64,000 nucleotides of DNA from Agromyces italicus DSM 16388 (GCF_000421545.1 NZ_ATXF01000004.1:558001-622000), one strand, 5' to 3'; counted from the first letter of the stretch, positions 1-9,320 are shown. Notes: generated by a model from the sequence alone, not told the origin. Numbers and translations: made by a program.

Positions 1-1
1 C

Positions 2-808
2 GAGGTGCCGGTCGCCGGCATCCTCGGCGACCAGCAGGCCGCGACCTTCGGACAGGCCGCGTTCGAGACCGGCGAAGCGAAGAACACCTACGGCACGGGC
101 AACTTCCTCATCTTCAACACCGGCGAGGAGATCGTCCACTCGAAGAACGGACTGCTCACGACCGTCGGCTACAAGCTCGGCGACCAGCCGCCGCACTACG
201 CGCTCGAGGGCTCGATCGCCGTCACCGGATCGCTGATCCAGTGGCTGCGCGACAACCTCGGCCTCATCTCCACGGCCCCCGAGATCGAGGAGCTCGCGAA
301 GTCGGTCGAGGACAACGGCGGGGCCTACTTCGTACCCGCGTTCTCGGGGTTGTTCGCGCCGTACTGGCGGCCCGACGCCCGCGGTGCCCTCGTCGGCCTC
401 ACCCGCTACGTCAACAAGGGCCACATCGCCCGCGCGGCACTCGAGGCGATCGCGTTCCAGACACGCGATGTCATCGAGGCCGTGAACGCCGATGCCGGGG
501 TCGACCTCACCGAGCTCCGCGTCGACGGCGGCGCCACCGCCAACGAGACGCTGCTGCAGTTCCAGGCCGACATCCTCGGCGTGCCGGTCGTGCGGCCGGT
601 CGTCGCCGAGACGACCGCACTCGGCGCGGCCTATGCGGCGGGTCTCGCGGTCGGGTTCTGGTCGAGCCTCGACGAGCTGCGGGCCAACTGGCAGGAGGAC
701 CGGCGCTGGACCCCGTCGATGGACGAGGCCGCGCGGGCACGCCTCGACCGCAGCTGGAAGAAGGCCGTCTCGAAGACCCTCGACTGGGTCGACGAGGACG
801 TCATCTGA
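2..808 (+). CDS. glpK: Glycerol kinase, C-terminal part (5' end outside window)
   Basis: Glycerol kinase phosphorylates glycerol to sn-glycerol 3-phosphate with ATP in the cytoplasm. The frame is open from base 2, and the 268 visible residues are roughly the second half of a protein usually about 500 residues long. Seen directly: the FGGY-kinase stretch [13 protein letters not shown], the segment [14 protein letters not shown], the substrate-domain piece [20 protein letters not shown], and the C-terminal signature [18 protein letters not shown] followed by [16 protein letters not shown]. No start codon is present in the window. The gene is convergent with the HAD gene and ends before a strong hairpin at 844-877. 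Nothing about its upstream partners or regulation can be said from this window. Confidence 0.97.
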   Translation, partial: EVPVAGILGDQQAATFGQAAFETGEAKNTYGTGNFLIFNTGEEIVHSKNGLLTTVGYKLGDQPPHYALEGSIAVTGSLIQWLRDNLGLISTAPEIEELAKSVEDNGGAYFVPAFSGLFAPYWRPDARGALVGLTRYVNKGHIARAALEAIAFQTRDVIEAVNADAGVDLTELRVDGGATANETLLQFQADILGVPVVRPVVAETTALGAAYAAGLAVGFWSSLDELRANWQEDRRWTPSMDEAARARLDRSWKKAVSKTLDWVDEDVI

Positions 809-843
809 CATCGAGCACCTCCACCGCGGGTTACGGTGGATTC

Positions 844-877
844 ACGGGCCGGGCGCATGGGGGTGCGCTCGGCCCGT
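844..877. terminator. Strong hairpin between convergent glpK and HAD genes
   Basis: Arms 844-857 and 864-877 form a 14-bp GC-rich stem with one G-U pair and a six-base loop. It lies between two converging genes and has no long T-tract. It probably serves as a bidirectional terminator. A smaller perfect hairpin (821-826 with 834-839) sits just after the glpK stop. Confidence 0.75.
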
Positions 878-891
878 CCTGGTCGAGCGAA

Positions 892-927
892 CCGGGCGAA
901 GCGGGCGAAGCGGGCGAAGCGGGCGAA
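892..927. repeat. 9-bp tandem repeat, four units
   Basis: Four units of GCGGGCGAA, the first with one mismatch, lie between the terminator hairpin and the stop codon of the HAD gene. They are non-coding on both sides. This is a short slippage-prone repeat with no evident function. Confidence 0.8.
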
Positions 928-939
928 GCGGTGGCGGGG

Positions 940-1695
940 CTAGCGCTGTCGCGATGCGAGCGCCGCCGGCAGTTCGTCGAGCGAAGTGATCTCGATGACG
1001 CCGGCCCCCGCGGCCTCGGCGCGTTCGTCGGCGCCGGGCTCGATGCCGAAACGGTTGAGCCAGATGCCGACGAGCCCGGCGCGCGCAGCGCCGATCGCGT
1101 CGGTCGCGAGACGATCGCCGACGTAGGCGGCCCACGAGACCGGATGCTCCGCCGCGAACCGGGCGACCGCGACGTCGAAGATCGCCCGGCCGGGCTTCGT
1201 GGCGCCGACCGCGCCCGACGCGATCACGTGTGCGAAGCGCCCGCGGATGCCGAGTCGGTCGAGTTTCGCGAGCTGGAAGTCGAGTTCGCCGTTCGTGATG
1301 ATGCCGAGGCGCACCTCGGGGGACCGGGCGGCGAGCCGGTCGAGCGCGGGGAGCGCATCGGCGTGCAGGGTCCACGACTCGCGGTACCGCTCGAAGTACC
1401 GGTCGAACCACGCCCCGGCCGCGAGGTCGTCGAGCTCATCGCCGTGGGCGAGGGCGAAATCGCGGGCGCGGGCGCGCCGCTGGCCCTCGAAGGAGAGCCG
1501 CCCCGCGAGGTACTCGTGGTAGTGCTGCTCTTCGAGCTCGTGCCAGAGCCGCTGGGCCGGCGCGTCGTCGATCGCGTATGCGCGTTCGCGCATGTGCAGG
1601 GCGATGCCGGCCGCCACTGCTGCACGGTGCGCCATCAGCGTGTCGTCGAGATCGAACAGCACGAGCGGCGACCCCGCGCCGTGGGTCGAACTCAT
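940..1695 (-). CDS. HAD-superfamily hydrolase
   Basis: A 251-residue cytoplasmic phosphatase-like protein of the HAD superfamily (YjjG/HAD-IA type). Motif I is FDLDDTLM (Asp nucleophile and second Asp), motif II is the Thr in GIITNGE, the motif III Lys is in GATKPGR, and motif IV is the YVGDRLATDAIGA acidic loop. An alpha-helical cap lies between motifs I and II. The substrate cannot be assigned. The longer upstream open frame is out-of-family sequence overlapping the GNAT gene. The ATG at 1695 overlaps the stop of that gene (ATGA), so translation is probably coupled. It is the last gene of the yihY-xthA-trpS-GNAT-HAD run. Confidence 0.9.
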   Translation of the reverse strand: MSSTHGAGSPLVLFDLDDTLMAHRAAVAAGIALHMRERAYAIDDAPAQRLWHELEEQHYHEYLAGRLSFEGQRRARARDFALAHGDELDDLAAGAWFDRYFERYRESWTLHADALPALDRLAARSPEVRLGIITNGELDFQLAKLDRLGIRGRFAHVIASGAVGATKPGRAIFDVAVARFAAEHPVSWAAYVGDRLATDAIGAARAGLVGIWLNRFGIEPGADERAEAAGAGVIEITSLDELPAALASRQR

Positions 1696-2266
1696 GCCCG
1701 GTCGCCGAGGAGCGGCGCCCAGCTCTCGGCGGCATCGGTCGCGCGGGTGCGCCCGCGCTCGGCGGACCACCCCTGGAGCTCGACACCGTCGCGCCCGGGC
1801 GCCGTCGTCGTCGCCGTCGTCGTATTCCGGAACCCGGCCGCCCGCGCCACCATCGCCGAGGCGACGTTGCCCGCGTTCGCGCGCCACGTCACTGTCTCGG
1901 TCTCGGGGAGTTCGTCGAAGGCCCAGGCGCAGACCGCGCCGACGGCTTCGGCCATGTACGCCGAACCGCGATGCTCGGCGCCGAGCCAGTAACCGACCTC
2001 GCGGCCGGCGGCACGCAGGCTGATCACACCCATGAGCGGCCCGCCCGACTCGGTGCGGATCGCCCAGGTGAGCTCGCTGCCCGACCGCCACGCCTCGGGA
2101 ACATGCTCCGTGAGGAATCCACTTGCATGCGCCTCGGTGTACGGCCAGGGCGTCGTGAGGAACTGCTCGAACAGGGGGTCTCGGCAGTATCGTGCGATGC
2201 GCTCGACATCGGCCTCGACGGGGGGTCGAGGACGAGGCGGGTCGTGCGCAGTTCGACGGGCACCAT
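1692..2266 (-). pseudogene. GNAT N-acetyltransferase broken by a one-base frameshift
   Basis: A RimJ/RimL-like GNAT acetyltransferase that would use acetyl-CoA; the acceptor is unknown. The start ATG at 2266 is two bases after the trpS stop and gives MVPVELRTTRLVLDPP, the usual GNAT opening. The remainder (VEADVERIARYCRDPLFEQF, then VGYWLGAEHRGSAYMAEAV and ARAAGF) is in another frame. The frames part at a run of six C on the coding strand (G6 at 2220-2225); a seventh C would restore an intact protein of about 191 residues. The second frame has no start codon of its own before that point that would give a normal N-terminus. It may be a real loss, a phase-variable tract or a base-call error. 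The 3' end overlaps the HAD start by four bases. Confidence 0.75.
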
Positions 2267-2268
2267 GG

Positions 2269-3282
2269 TCAGCGCGCGCGCCCGAGGAACCCGATGCGGT
2301 CGTAGACCGTCGCGAGGGTGGTCTCGGCCACCTCGCTCGCACGATCGGCGTTCACGGCGAGCAGCCGGTCGAGCTCGGCGGGATCGTCGAGCAGCTCGAG
2401 CGCCCGCGAACGGATCGGTTCGAACTCGCCCACGACAACCTCGGCGAGTGCCTTCTTGAAGTCGCCGTAGCCTCGACCCGCGAACTCCTGTTCGAGGTCG
2501 GCGATCGAACGGCGCGACAGCACCGAGAAGATCGTGAGGAGGTTCGAGACGCCGGGCTTGTGCTCGTGGTCGAAGCGCACCTCGCCGTCGGTGTCGGTCA
2601 CCGCGCGCATGATCTTCTTCGCAGTGACGGATGGCTCGTCGAGCAGCCAGAGGATGCCGGCGGGCGTCTCGCCCGATTTCGACATCTTCGACGTCGGGTT
2701 CTGCAGGTCGTAGATACGAGCGGTCGCGCGCTGGATGGCGGGTTCGGGCAGCACGAAGGTGTCGGCGCCGAAGCGCGCGTTGAACCGGGCCGCCAGATCG
2801 CGCGTGAGCTCGACGTGCTGCTTCTGGTCGTCGCCGACGGGGACGACCTCGGTCTGGTAGAGCAGGATGTCGGCGGCCATCAGCACGGGATACGCGAAGA
2901 GGCCGACGCTCGTGGCATCTGCGCCCTGCTTCTGCGACTTGTCTTTGAACTGCGTCATGCGACCGGCCTCGCCGAAGCCCGTGATGGTGTTGAGCACCCA
3001 GGCGAGTTCGGCGTGCGCGGGCACGTGCGACTGCACGTACAGCGTCGAGTTCGAGGGGTCGATGCCGGCGGCGATGTACTGCGCCGCCGTGCGGCGAGTC
3101 TTCTCGCGGAGTTCGGCCGGGTCTTGAGGCACGGTGATGGCGTGCATGTCGACGACCGAGAAGAAGGCGTCGTGCGTCGACTGCAGCTCCTTCCACTGCA
3201 GGAGGGCGCCGATGTAGTTGCCGACGTGCAGCGAGTCGGCTGAGGGTTGCATGCCCGAATAGAGGCGGGGCTTCTGCGTCAT
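2269..3282 (-). CDS. trpS: Tryptophanyl-tRNA synthetase
   Basis: Charges tRNA-Trp with tryptophan in the cytoplasm. 337 residues, the normal bacterial length. The class I HIGH motif appears as HVGN at residues 19-22, the KMSKS loop is at about residues 197-201 (SKMSKSG), and the family segments [12 protein letters not shown] and [14 protein letters not shown] are present. The ATG at 3282 is preceded by AAGGA seven to eight bases upstream. It lies 39 bases after the xthA stop and two bases before the GNAT start, consistent with one transcript from yihY. Confidence 0.98.
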   Translation of the reverse strand: MTQKPRLYSGMQPSADSLHVGNYIGALLQWKELQSTHDAFFSVVDMHAITVPQDPAELREKTRRTAAQYIAAGIDPSNSTLYVQSHVPAHAELAWVLNTITGFGEAGRMTQFKDKSQKQGADATSVGLFAYPVLMAADILLYQTEVVPVGDDQKQHVELTRDLAARFNARFGADTFVLPEPAIQRATARIYDLQNPTSKMSKSGETPAGILWLLDEPSVTAKKIMRAVTDTDGEVRFDHEHKPGVSNLLTIFSVLSRRSIADLEQEFAGRGYGDFKKALAEVVVGEFEPIRSRALELLDDPAELDRLLAVNADRASEVAETTLATVYDRIGFLGRAR

Positions 3283-3321
3283 TGGGTGTTCCTTCGAGGT
3301 GTGCGGCCGCGGCGCGGCAGG

Positions 3322-4161
3322 TCAGATGGCGTAGTCGACGACGACGGGGGCGTGGTCGGACCATCGCTGGTCGTAGGCGGCCGCCCGGTCGATCGTGTAG
3401 CGCTGCATCGTCGCCGCGAGTGCGGGGGTCGCGAGCTGGTAGTCGATGCGCCAGCCGGTGTCGGTGTCGAACGCCTTGCCGCGCTGCGACCACCACGTGT
3501 ACGGGCCGGGCACCTCGCCCGCGTCGCGGCGGCCGAGGTCGACCCAGCCGAGGCCGGCACCCGCGTTGTACCCCTCGTCGCCCTCGGCGCCGAGGAAACG
3601 GTCGAAGTACGCGCGCTCCTCGGGGAGGAAGCCGGCGCGCTTGACGTTGCCCTTCCAGTTCTTGATGTCGAGGGTGCGGTGGCCGACGTTGAGGTCGCCC
3701 ACGACGACCGCGAGCTCGGAATGCTGAGCGAGCTTCGGCAACCGCTCGACCATCGCGTCGAGGAACTTGAACTTCTCGACCTGCTTGGGGGTGCCCGCCT
3801 CGCCCGAATGCACGTAGGCCGAGACGACGGTGATGACGCGGTCGCCGACCTCGTAGTCGGCCTCGAGCCAGCGGCCGGCGGTGTCGAAGTCGGCGGCGCC
3901 GAGCTCGACCCGGTGAATGTGCGCGCGGCGGCGGCTCGCGATGGCGACTCCGGCGCGACCCTTGGCGGTCGCCGGGTCGTGCAGGATGTCCCACTCGTCG
4001 CCGAGGAGGCCCTGGAGGTCTTCGGTCGAGGCGCGCACCTCTTGCAGGGCGAGGACGTCGACGTCGCGGCCGGCGAGCCACTCGCCCATGCCCTTGCGGA
4101 ATGCGGCTCGCACTCCGTTCACGTTGACGCTGGCGAGACGGAGGGGCTTCGCGGAGGGCAT
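3322..4161 (-). CDS. xthA: Exodeoxyribonuclease III family (AP endonuclease)
   Basis: A Mg2+-dependent 3'-5' exonuclease and apurinic/apyrimidinic endonuclease of base-excision repair, 279 residues. The endonuclease/exonuclease/phosphatase fold is seen in RLASVNVNGVRAAF, the metal-binding Glu41 in LALQEVRA, the Asp-Leu-Asn of VVVGDLNVGH, and the C-terminal catalytic Asp269-His270 pair in SDHAPVVVD. The open frame reaches 54 codons further upstream into yihY, but that stretch is low-complexity; ATG 4161, ten bases after the yihY stop, gives the family N-terminus. It is the second gene of the minus-strand run. Confidence 0.95.
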   Translation of the reverse strand: MPSAKPLRLASVNVNGVRAAFRKGMGEWLAGRDVDVLALQEVRASTEDLQGLLGDEWDILHDPATAKGRAGVAIASRRRAHIHRVELGAADFDTAGRWLEADYEVGDRVITVVSAYVHSGEAGTPKQVEKFKFLDAMVERLPKLAQHSELAVVVGDLNVGHRTLDIKNWKGNVKRAGFLPEERAYFDRFLGAEGDEGYNAGAGLGWVDLGRRDAGEVPGPYTWWSQRGKAFDTDTGWRIDYQLATPALAATMQRYTIDRAAAYDQRWSDHAPVVVDYAI

Positions 4162-4171
4162 GCCCTCGATC

Positions 4172-5473
4172 CTACGGGAGCCCTCCGACGCGCTTCGCCC
4201 GGGGGCGCTCGGCGCGCTGTTGCGCCTCGAGATCGGCGAGGGACTGCTCAGCGCGGGCGAGTCGCCGCTTGGCGGGCAGCCGTTCGAACCAGTTCGACGA
4301 GGCGAGTTCGCCACGCGCCTCACGCACGCGGACCTGTGCCGCGGTGAGCAGGGCGTCGCGTTCGCGCTGGCGAGCCTCGGCTTCGAGCTGCTCGGCGCTC
4401 ACGTTCCGCAGCGTCTCGTTCGCGTCGGCCGCCTCGACCGCGATCCAACTCGCCGCGGTGAGGATCACGATGCTCGTGAGGTGGAACCAGAGCAGCAGGG
4501 CGATGAACACCGTGAAGGTCGCGAGGAGGGGGTTCCGGCTCGCGCCCTGTACGAGCAGGCCGCTCAGCATCTGCATGACCGAGATCGCACCCGAACCGAG
4601 CAGCGAGCCGACCCACATGCGCCGCCAGGGCATCGCGGCGCCCGAGAGGAACCGGAACATCACGGCGAGGGCGAGAGTGTCGATGACGAAGACCACGAGG
4701 ATCGAGCCGAACTGGACGAGGAACGATTCCCAGCCGCTCGCGTTCGGGAGGTCGAGCACATCGAAGACCCAGGAGACGAACGAGGTCGACGCCACCGTGA
4801 GCACGGAGGCGGCGAGCAGGACGGCGCCGAAGAACAGGCCCGCGAGGAAGTCGCGGGCCTTGAGGAGCGCGTAGGCGCGGGTGTCCTTCGGGAGGCCGAA
4901 GATGCTCCGCACCGACATGCGGGCGTAGGTGATCCAGCCGATCGCCGTCCAGATCAAGCCGACGAGCGCGACCGCACCCGTCCAGCCGAACACCCCGGCG
5001 CTCGACTGGGCGATCTCGGTGAGTGTCTCGTTCGAGATGATCCCGTCGGGTCCGATGAGTCCGGGCGCGTACGAATTCAGGAGGGCGATGAACGCATTCA
5101 GGGTCTCGTCGTTGCTCGTGAGCCAGATGCCGGCGACGGCGAACACCACGTACACGGCGGCGAAGATCGCGAACAGCGCTTGGTAGCTGAGCCCGGCGGC
5201 GAGAATGAAGCCGTTGCGGGCGAGGAAGTGCCGCCAGACCCGCACCGGGAACAGTGCGAGCGTCTTCTGCGTGATGGTGTTCACACGGCTGATCGGCTCT
5301 TCGAAGCGGTCGAGCAGCGGCTGGCTCACGGCCTCGAACCGGGCCTTCGCCGAGTGCCGGTCGGTGTCGACTCCATCGCCGCCCTCGGGGAAGGGTGCGG
5401 TGCCACGGTGATGCCTCTCGCCGGCGGTGGCGCGCGCCTGGCCGGGGGGCTCAGGGGTCGTTCGCTCGCTCAC
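4172..5473 (-). CDS. YihY/BrkB-type inner membrane protein
   Basis: 433 residues with a charged cytoplasmic N-terminus of about 85 residues, then six hydrophobic segments typical of the YihY/virulence factor BrkB family (FILAAGLSYQALFAIFAAVY, TGAVALVGLIWTAIGWI, FLAGLFFGAVLLAASVLTV, and so on), and a charged, possibly coiled C-terminal tail of about 80 residues rich in Glu/Arg/Ala. The family motif GLSYQALFAIFA is clear. The molecular role of the family is not settled. The GTG at 5473 is preceded by TAGTGT and GGAGGC, so it may be leaderless or use a very close Shine-Dalgarno. It is the first gene of the run that continues to HAD. Confidence 0.9.
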   Translation of the reverse strand: MSERTTPEPPGQARATAGERHHRGTAPFPEGGDGVDTDRHSAKARFEAVSQPLLDRFEEPISRVNTITQKTLALFPVRVWRHFLARNGFILAAGLSYQALFAIFAAVYVVFAVAGIWLTSNDETLNAFIALLNSYAPGLIGPDGIISNETLTEIAQSSAGVFGWTGAVALVGLIWTAIGWITYARMSVRSIFGLPKDTRAYALLKARDFLAGLFFGAVLLAASVLTVASTSFVSWVFDVLDLPNASGWESFLVQFGSILVVFVIDTLALAVMFRFLSGAAMPWRRMWVGSLLGSGAISVMQMLSGLLVQGASRNPLLATFTVFIALLLWFHLTSIVILTAASWIAVEAADANETLRNVSAEQLEAEARQRERDALLTAAQVRVREARGELASSNWFERLPAKRRLARAEQSLADLEAQQRAERPRAKRVGGLP

Positions 5474-5479
5474 GCCTCC

Positions 5480-5485
5480 ACACTA
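5480..5485 (-). promoter_or_regulatory. -10 box for yihY (leaderless type)
   Basis: TAGTGT on the minus strand, six bases before the GTG start at 5473. This spacing places the transcription start at or next to the start codon. No clear -35 element is seen. Confidence 0.5.
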
Positions 5486-5572
5486 TCGAGGTGCGCGCGG
5501 ATGCCTCGGAGGCGCCCGGTCGGCGGACGACGGCGCCGGTGCTCCGGACTCACTCCCGGGCGCGCCGGCCGC

Positions 5573-5616
5573 GTACCCCGAAACGCCCGCTCGACGTACC
5601 CCGAATTCGGGGGGTA
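5573..5616. promoter_or_regulatory. Paired GTACCCCGAA motifs with a 14-bp palindrome
   Basis: GTACCCCGAAA at 5573 and GTACCCCGAA at 5596. The second is part of the perfect palindrome CCCCGAATTCGGGG (5599-5612), and TACCCC at 5597-5602 is mirrored by GGGGTA at 5611-5616. Versions of the same motif occur upstream of the other three surface-protein genes. It is probably a binding site for an unidentified regulator. Confidence 0.6.
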
Positions 5617-5716
5617 TCAACTGAGGATTCCTTGAAAACTGGTGGCGACGCGGCGCAGACTGGCGACGCTGACCCGAAATGCCGAGCCGGCGGATTCACA
5701 CGGAAGCGAGAGAGTC
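5617..5716 (+). promoter_or_regulatory. Conserved leader (type A) of surface-protein gene 1
   Basis: Aligns almost without gaps to the leader of the next surface gene. Shared blocks include GAGG(A/G)TTCCTTG, GCGGCGCA(G/C)ACTGGC and GCTGACCCG, and in both genes the TACCCC block begins about 120 bases before the ATG. TTGAAA at 5632 with CAGACT at 5656 could be a promoter. The block may also act as RNA. Confidence 0.45.
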
Positions 5717-8700
5717 ATGGCACTGCGCACCCGAACACGCACGCGAACCGGCGAGCCGCCAAGGGGTACGCGCCGTCGCGCGAACGGCATTCTCGCCGTC
5801 GTCGTCGCCGGCGCCCTCGTGCTCGTCGGGGCCCCGACGATCGCCGCCGCCGAGGCGGTCGATCCGGTCGCCCCCGTCGTCGCCGCGCCCGCCGCGAGCG
5901 CGGAACCGACGCCGACCGAGCCGGTGCCCGCAGAGCCGGCGCCCGCCCCAGAACCCGCGCCTGCCGAGCCGGCGCCTGCAGAGCCCGCTCCCGCAGGGCC
6001 CGCTCCCGCAGAGCCCGCTCCCGAACCCGAGCCCGCGGAGCCGGTACCCGGTTCGGATTCTCCGCCCTCAGCAGAGCCCGAGCCAGCACCGGCGCCTGCC
6101 CCGAGCGCGAAGCTCGTGGCGCCGACGGCGCCCGAACCCGCGCCCGTGGACTGCGAGAGCATTCCGATCGCGAACGATGATCGCAGCGCTCGAGACGACT
6201 GCCTCGCCGCACAGCAGGCAGGACTCCGGTCGCTCGCCGCTTCGCAGGTCGGGACGGTGACGAACCCCGACCTCCAGCCGAGCTGCGGCATCGACTTCGC
6301 GCTCGTGCTCGACAAGTCGGGTTCGATCGGCGGCGCCGGCATTGCGAACCTGAAGTCGGCCGCGAACGCATTCACCGCGGCACTCGTCGACACCGGCTCG
6401 CAGGTGTCGGTGACCGCCTTCGATCAGGATGCCGCGGTGCTGCTCGGCGCGACGGACCTCACGAGCGCCAATCTCGCGGCGGTGCAGGGCTCCTACGCAG
6501 GGTTGACGAGTGACGGATGGACGAACTGGAAGCGCGGCCTCGAACTCGCACACGGCACGTTCGCCGGCTTCGACGATGCCGTCGAACTCACGATCATGAT
6601 CACGGACGGCAACCCGAACACGGTGGACCCGGGCAACGGGGGCGAGTTCCCCGACGGTTCGCCCGGCGCGCTCGACCCCGCCGTGCTGGAGGCGAATTCG
6701 ATCAAGCTGTCGCCCTCGCACATGTTCGGCATCGCCGTCGGCGACGACCTCGATCTCGCCCCCATCCAGGCGATCACCGGTTCTGACGCCTACGTCGGCG
6801 ATCTCTCGAGCGCCGACTACGTCGTCACCGACGACTACGGCACGCTCGGCGCGCAGCTCAAGGAGATCGCGCTCGAGCTCTGCGGCGGTTCGGTGTTCGT
6901 GCACAAGGAGATCGCCGGCGAGCCGGTCGAGGGCTGGGAGTTCTCGACGGAGGACGCCGAGGTGACCCCCGCCTCGCAGCTCACGGATGACGCCGGCGTG
7001 ACCGGGGCCTTCGAGGTGAGCGGCTTCACGAGCGACACCCGCGAGGTCGAGTTCGCCGAGGAGGATCGGCCGTTCCATTCGATGGACTCGGTCACCTGCG
7101 AGGACAGTGATGGAGATGTGCCCGTCGGTCTCGTCGGCGACCTCGGCTGGACCGTCGAAGTCGGCATCGAGGCGATCGTGCACTGCTACGTCGTGAACGA
7201 CGTGGAGGCGCCGGTCTGGCGCGTCCAGAAGAGCGCCGATCCGCCGAGCGGCACCGCGGTCGAACCCGGTGACCAGATCGAGTACACGCTGTCGATCGAG
7301 CACGTGAGCGGCCCCGCCGCGACCGACCTCGAGATCTTCGACGACGTGACCGGCCTGGCGCCGTTCGTCGACTTCGACGGATTCGTCGGCACGCCGCCGA
7401 CCGAGCACAGTTGGAACGCCCTCCATCCCGGCAAGCTCTTCGTGAAGCTCGCGACCCTCGACCCGGGGGAGACGCTCGACATCTCGTACCTGGTCACGGT
7501 GCAGGCCGACACCCCGCCCGGCACGGTGCTGCGCAACCACGTGCTCACCAACTGCCCCGGAGAGCCGGACCCGCCCGTGCTGAAGGCCGCCCCGGTCGAA
7601 CAGGAACCGATCGTCGACCCGTGCATCACGGAGCATCCGACACCCGGCTTCGTGATGTGGAAGACGAGCGTCCCGGCCGAAGGGACGGTCGAGCCCGGCA
7701 GCACGATCGAGTACACGCTGCACGCGTGGAACTTCTCGGAGGCCGACGTCGAGGGAGCGGTCGCGATCGACGACCTCACCGACGTGCTCGACGACGCCGA
7801 ACTCACCATGCCCCTCGATGCATCGCTGACGCTCGACGGGACCTCGCTCGAGTGGGCGATCCCGTCGCTGCCGGTCGGTTCCGCCGAGGTGACGGTCTCG
7901 TTCGAGGTCACGGTCGACGAGGATGCGTGGAACGCGGACCTCGTCAACGTCGTGACCCCCGAGCCGCCTGGCATCTGCCCGCCCGACGAGACCGAGGAAC
8001 CGCCGATCCTCGAGCTGTCGGACGCCCAGGCCGTTGCCGAGGTCGAGGTGCCTGACATCACCGACTGCACCACCGAGCACCGCACGCCGTTCGTCGACCT
8101 CTCGGTCACGAAGGAGCAGTCCACGGTCGACGACGAGCCGGTCGACTCGGGGGCGGCACCCCCCGACGCGATCTCGTACGAGGTGCTCGTCGAGAACCTC
8201 GGTGACGACCCGGCGTACGGCGTGGAGGTGACCGATGCGCTGCCCGAAGGGGTGACGTTCGTTCCCGGTTCGGAGCTCATCGTCACGGTGCCGCCGGGGG
8301 AGGAGGCGAACTGGACCGTCGACGACTCGGTGGCCGGCGAGCTGACCTTCGGCTACCCCGGGCCGTTCAACCCGGGTGACACGGCGACGATCACCTTCGA
8401 CGTCGAGGTGGGCGAGCTCGACCAGCCCGACCCGATGGTGCCGATCCCCGATCTGGTGAACACGGTCTGCGTGTTCAGCGGGCCGGTGCCTCCGCCCGAG
8501 CCGCCGTCGCTGGTGGCCGCGCTCGACGTGGTCGGGCCGGGCGCAGAAGGGCCGAGTCGCGACGCGAACCCCGAGAACGACTGCGACGACGCCGAGACGC
8601 CGGTGAAGTCCATCGCGCTCGACGGGGCCGCGCAGTGCATCAACGACACCCCGTGGTTCGAGTACTCGATCACGCCGGTGAACGTCGATCCGCTGCCCGA

Positions 8701-9217
8701 GATCGCCCTCATCTGGTGGACGGCCGACGCCTTCGCCGGGCACGACCCGTCGATCGATGCGGCCGACGAGGCCGCGATCCTCGCCGACGGGGCGTCTCAG
8801 GTCGACTACATCGAGGCGCCCGACGGCTGGGTGCCGGGCGACCCGATCGACGGGCGACAGCTCTGGCCCGGTGCGGCGATCGATGCCGACGGCAACCCGA
8901 CCGACTGGCCGGGGTGGACGCTGCTGCCCGACGGCACCTGGATCCTCGATCCGGATGCGCCGTTCTACGACCTCCGCGATGAGGCCGTGGTGGAGATCCG
9001 CATCAATCCGTCGACCGACGTGATCACGGTGTACCCGCCGCCGACGCCGAACTGCAACGCGGCGCCGCCCGAGAACCCGGACACCCCGTCGACGCCGTCG
9101 GGCATCGCGAGCACCGGCTTCGAGGGGGGATGGCTCGTGCCGCTCGCCGTGGCGCTGCTCGCGCTCGGCGCGACCGGAATGGCGCTGCGATCGCGGCGAG
9201 GGTTCGGCGACGGGTGA
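5717..9217 (+). CDS. Surface protein 1: VWA domain and DUF11-type repeats, wall-anchored
   Basis: 1166 residues, secreted and probably sortase-linked. Order: signal peptide (Arg-rich start, hydrophobic ILAVVVAGALVLVGAPTIA, cleavage near AAAEA at about 45); Pro/Ala/Glu stalk (about 50-150); von Willebrand A domain (about 190-390) with the metal-site motif DKSGS at 199-203 and a later ITDGN; a Cna-B-like domain with paired Cys (about 390-495); three DUF11-like domains (about 500-960); the Trp-rich module shared by all four proteins (about 965-1114); then IASTGF, a membrane segment and an RSRRG tail. An upstream GTG (5642) is in frame, but alignment with the leader of the next gene places the start at ATG 5717. 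A VWA domain suggests binding to matrix or another surface. It is a single-gene unit ending at a 20-bp hairpin. Confidence 0.88.
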   Translation: MALRTRTRTRTGEPPRGTRRRANGILAVVVAGALVLVGAPTIAAAEAVDPVAPVVAAPAASAEPTPTEPVPAEPAPAPEPAPAEPAPAEPAPAGPAPAEPAPEPEPAEPVPGSDSPPSAEPEPAPAPAPSAKLVAPTAPEPAPVDCESIPIANDDRSARDDCLAAQQAGLRSLAASQVGTVTNPDLQPSCGIDFALVLDKSGSIGGAGIANLKSAANAFTAALVDTGSQVSVTAFDQDAAVLLGATDLTSANLAAVQGSYAGLTSDGWTNWKRGLELAHGTFAGFDDAVELTIMITDGNPNTVDPGNGGEFPDGSPGALDPAVLEANSIKLSPSHMFGIAVGDDLDLAPIQAITGSDAYVGDLSSADYVVTDDYGTLGAQLKEIALELCGGSVFVHKEIAGEPVEGWEFSTEDAEVTPASQLTDDAGVTGAFEVSGFTSDTREVEFAEEDRPFHSMDSVTCEDSDGDVPVGLVGDLGWTVEVGIEAIVHCYVVNDVEAPVWRVQKSADPPSGTAVEPGDQIEYTLSIEHVSGPAATDLEIFDDVTGLAPFVDFDGFVGTPPTEHSWNALHPGKLFVKLATLDPGETLDISYLVTVQADTPPGTVLRNHVLTNCPGEPDPPVLKAAPVEQEPIVDPCITEHPTPGFVMWKTSVPAEGTVEPGSTIEYTLHAWNFSEADVEGAVAIDDLTDVLDDAELTMPLDASLTLDGTSLEWAIPSLPVGSAEVTVSFEVTVDEDAWNADLVNVVTPEPPGICPPDETEEPPILELSDAQAVAEVEVPDITDCTTEHRTPFVDLSVTKEQSTVDDEPVDSGAAPPDAISYEVLVENLGDDPAYGVEVTDALPEGVTFVPGSELIVTVPPGEEANWTVDDSVAGELTFGYPGPFNPGDTATITFDVEVGELDQPDPMVPIPDLVNTVCVFSGPVPPPEPPSLVAALDVVGPGAEGPSRDANPENDCDDAETPVKSIALDGAAQCINDTPWFEYSITPVNVDPLPEIALIWWTADAFAGHDPSIDAADEAAILADGASQVDYIEAPDGWVPGDPIDGRQLWPGAAIDADGNPTDWPGWTLLPDGTWILDPDAPFYDLRDEAVVEIRINPSTDVITVYPPPTPNCNAAPPENPDTPSTPSGIASTGFEGGWLVPLAVALLALGATGMALRSRRGFGDG
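5963..6022 (+). repeat. 15-bp coding tandem repeat in the stalk
   Basis: Four 15-bp units of GCAGAGCCCGCTCCC type (the first degenerate, units 2 and 4 identical) encode Ala-Glu/Gly-Pro-Ala-Pro steps of the stalk. The repeat length keeps the frame, so gain or loss of units would change stalk length only. Confidence 0.75.
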
Positions 9218-9250
9218 CCGCCGGATGACGTGATCGCAGAGCGAGTGGAA

Positions 9251-9295
9251 CGAGAGGGATGTCGCGGCGCACCTCGCGCCGCGACATCCCTCTCG
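9251..9295 (+). terminator. 20-bp perfect hairpin after surface gene 1
   Basis: Arms 9251-9270 and 9276-9295 are perfectly complementary around a five-base loop. It lies 34 bases after the stop codon, before the next leader begins. There is no T-tract, as is common in GC-rich actinomycetes. Confidence 0.85.
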
Positions 9296-9320
9296 CATCG
9301 AGCGTGGAGGGTTCGGCGAC

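Noticed and set aside
5642-5716. Earlier GTG start for surface protein 1
   Set aside because: It would add 25 basic residues before the signal peptide, and the conserved leader shows that the equivalent region of gene 2 is non-coding.
5960-6060. Tandem repeats as a possible CRISPR array
   Set aside because: The units are contiguous 15-mers without spacers, in a coding Pro/Ala/Glu stalk.
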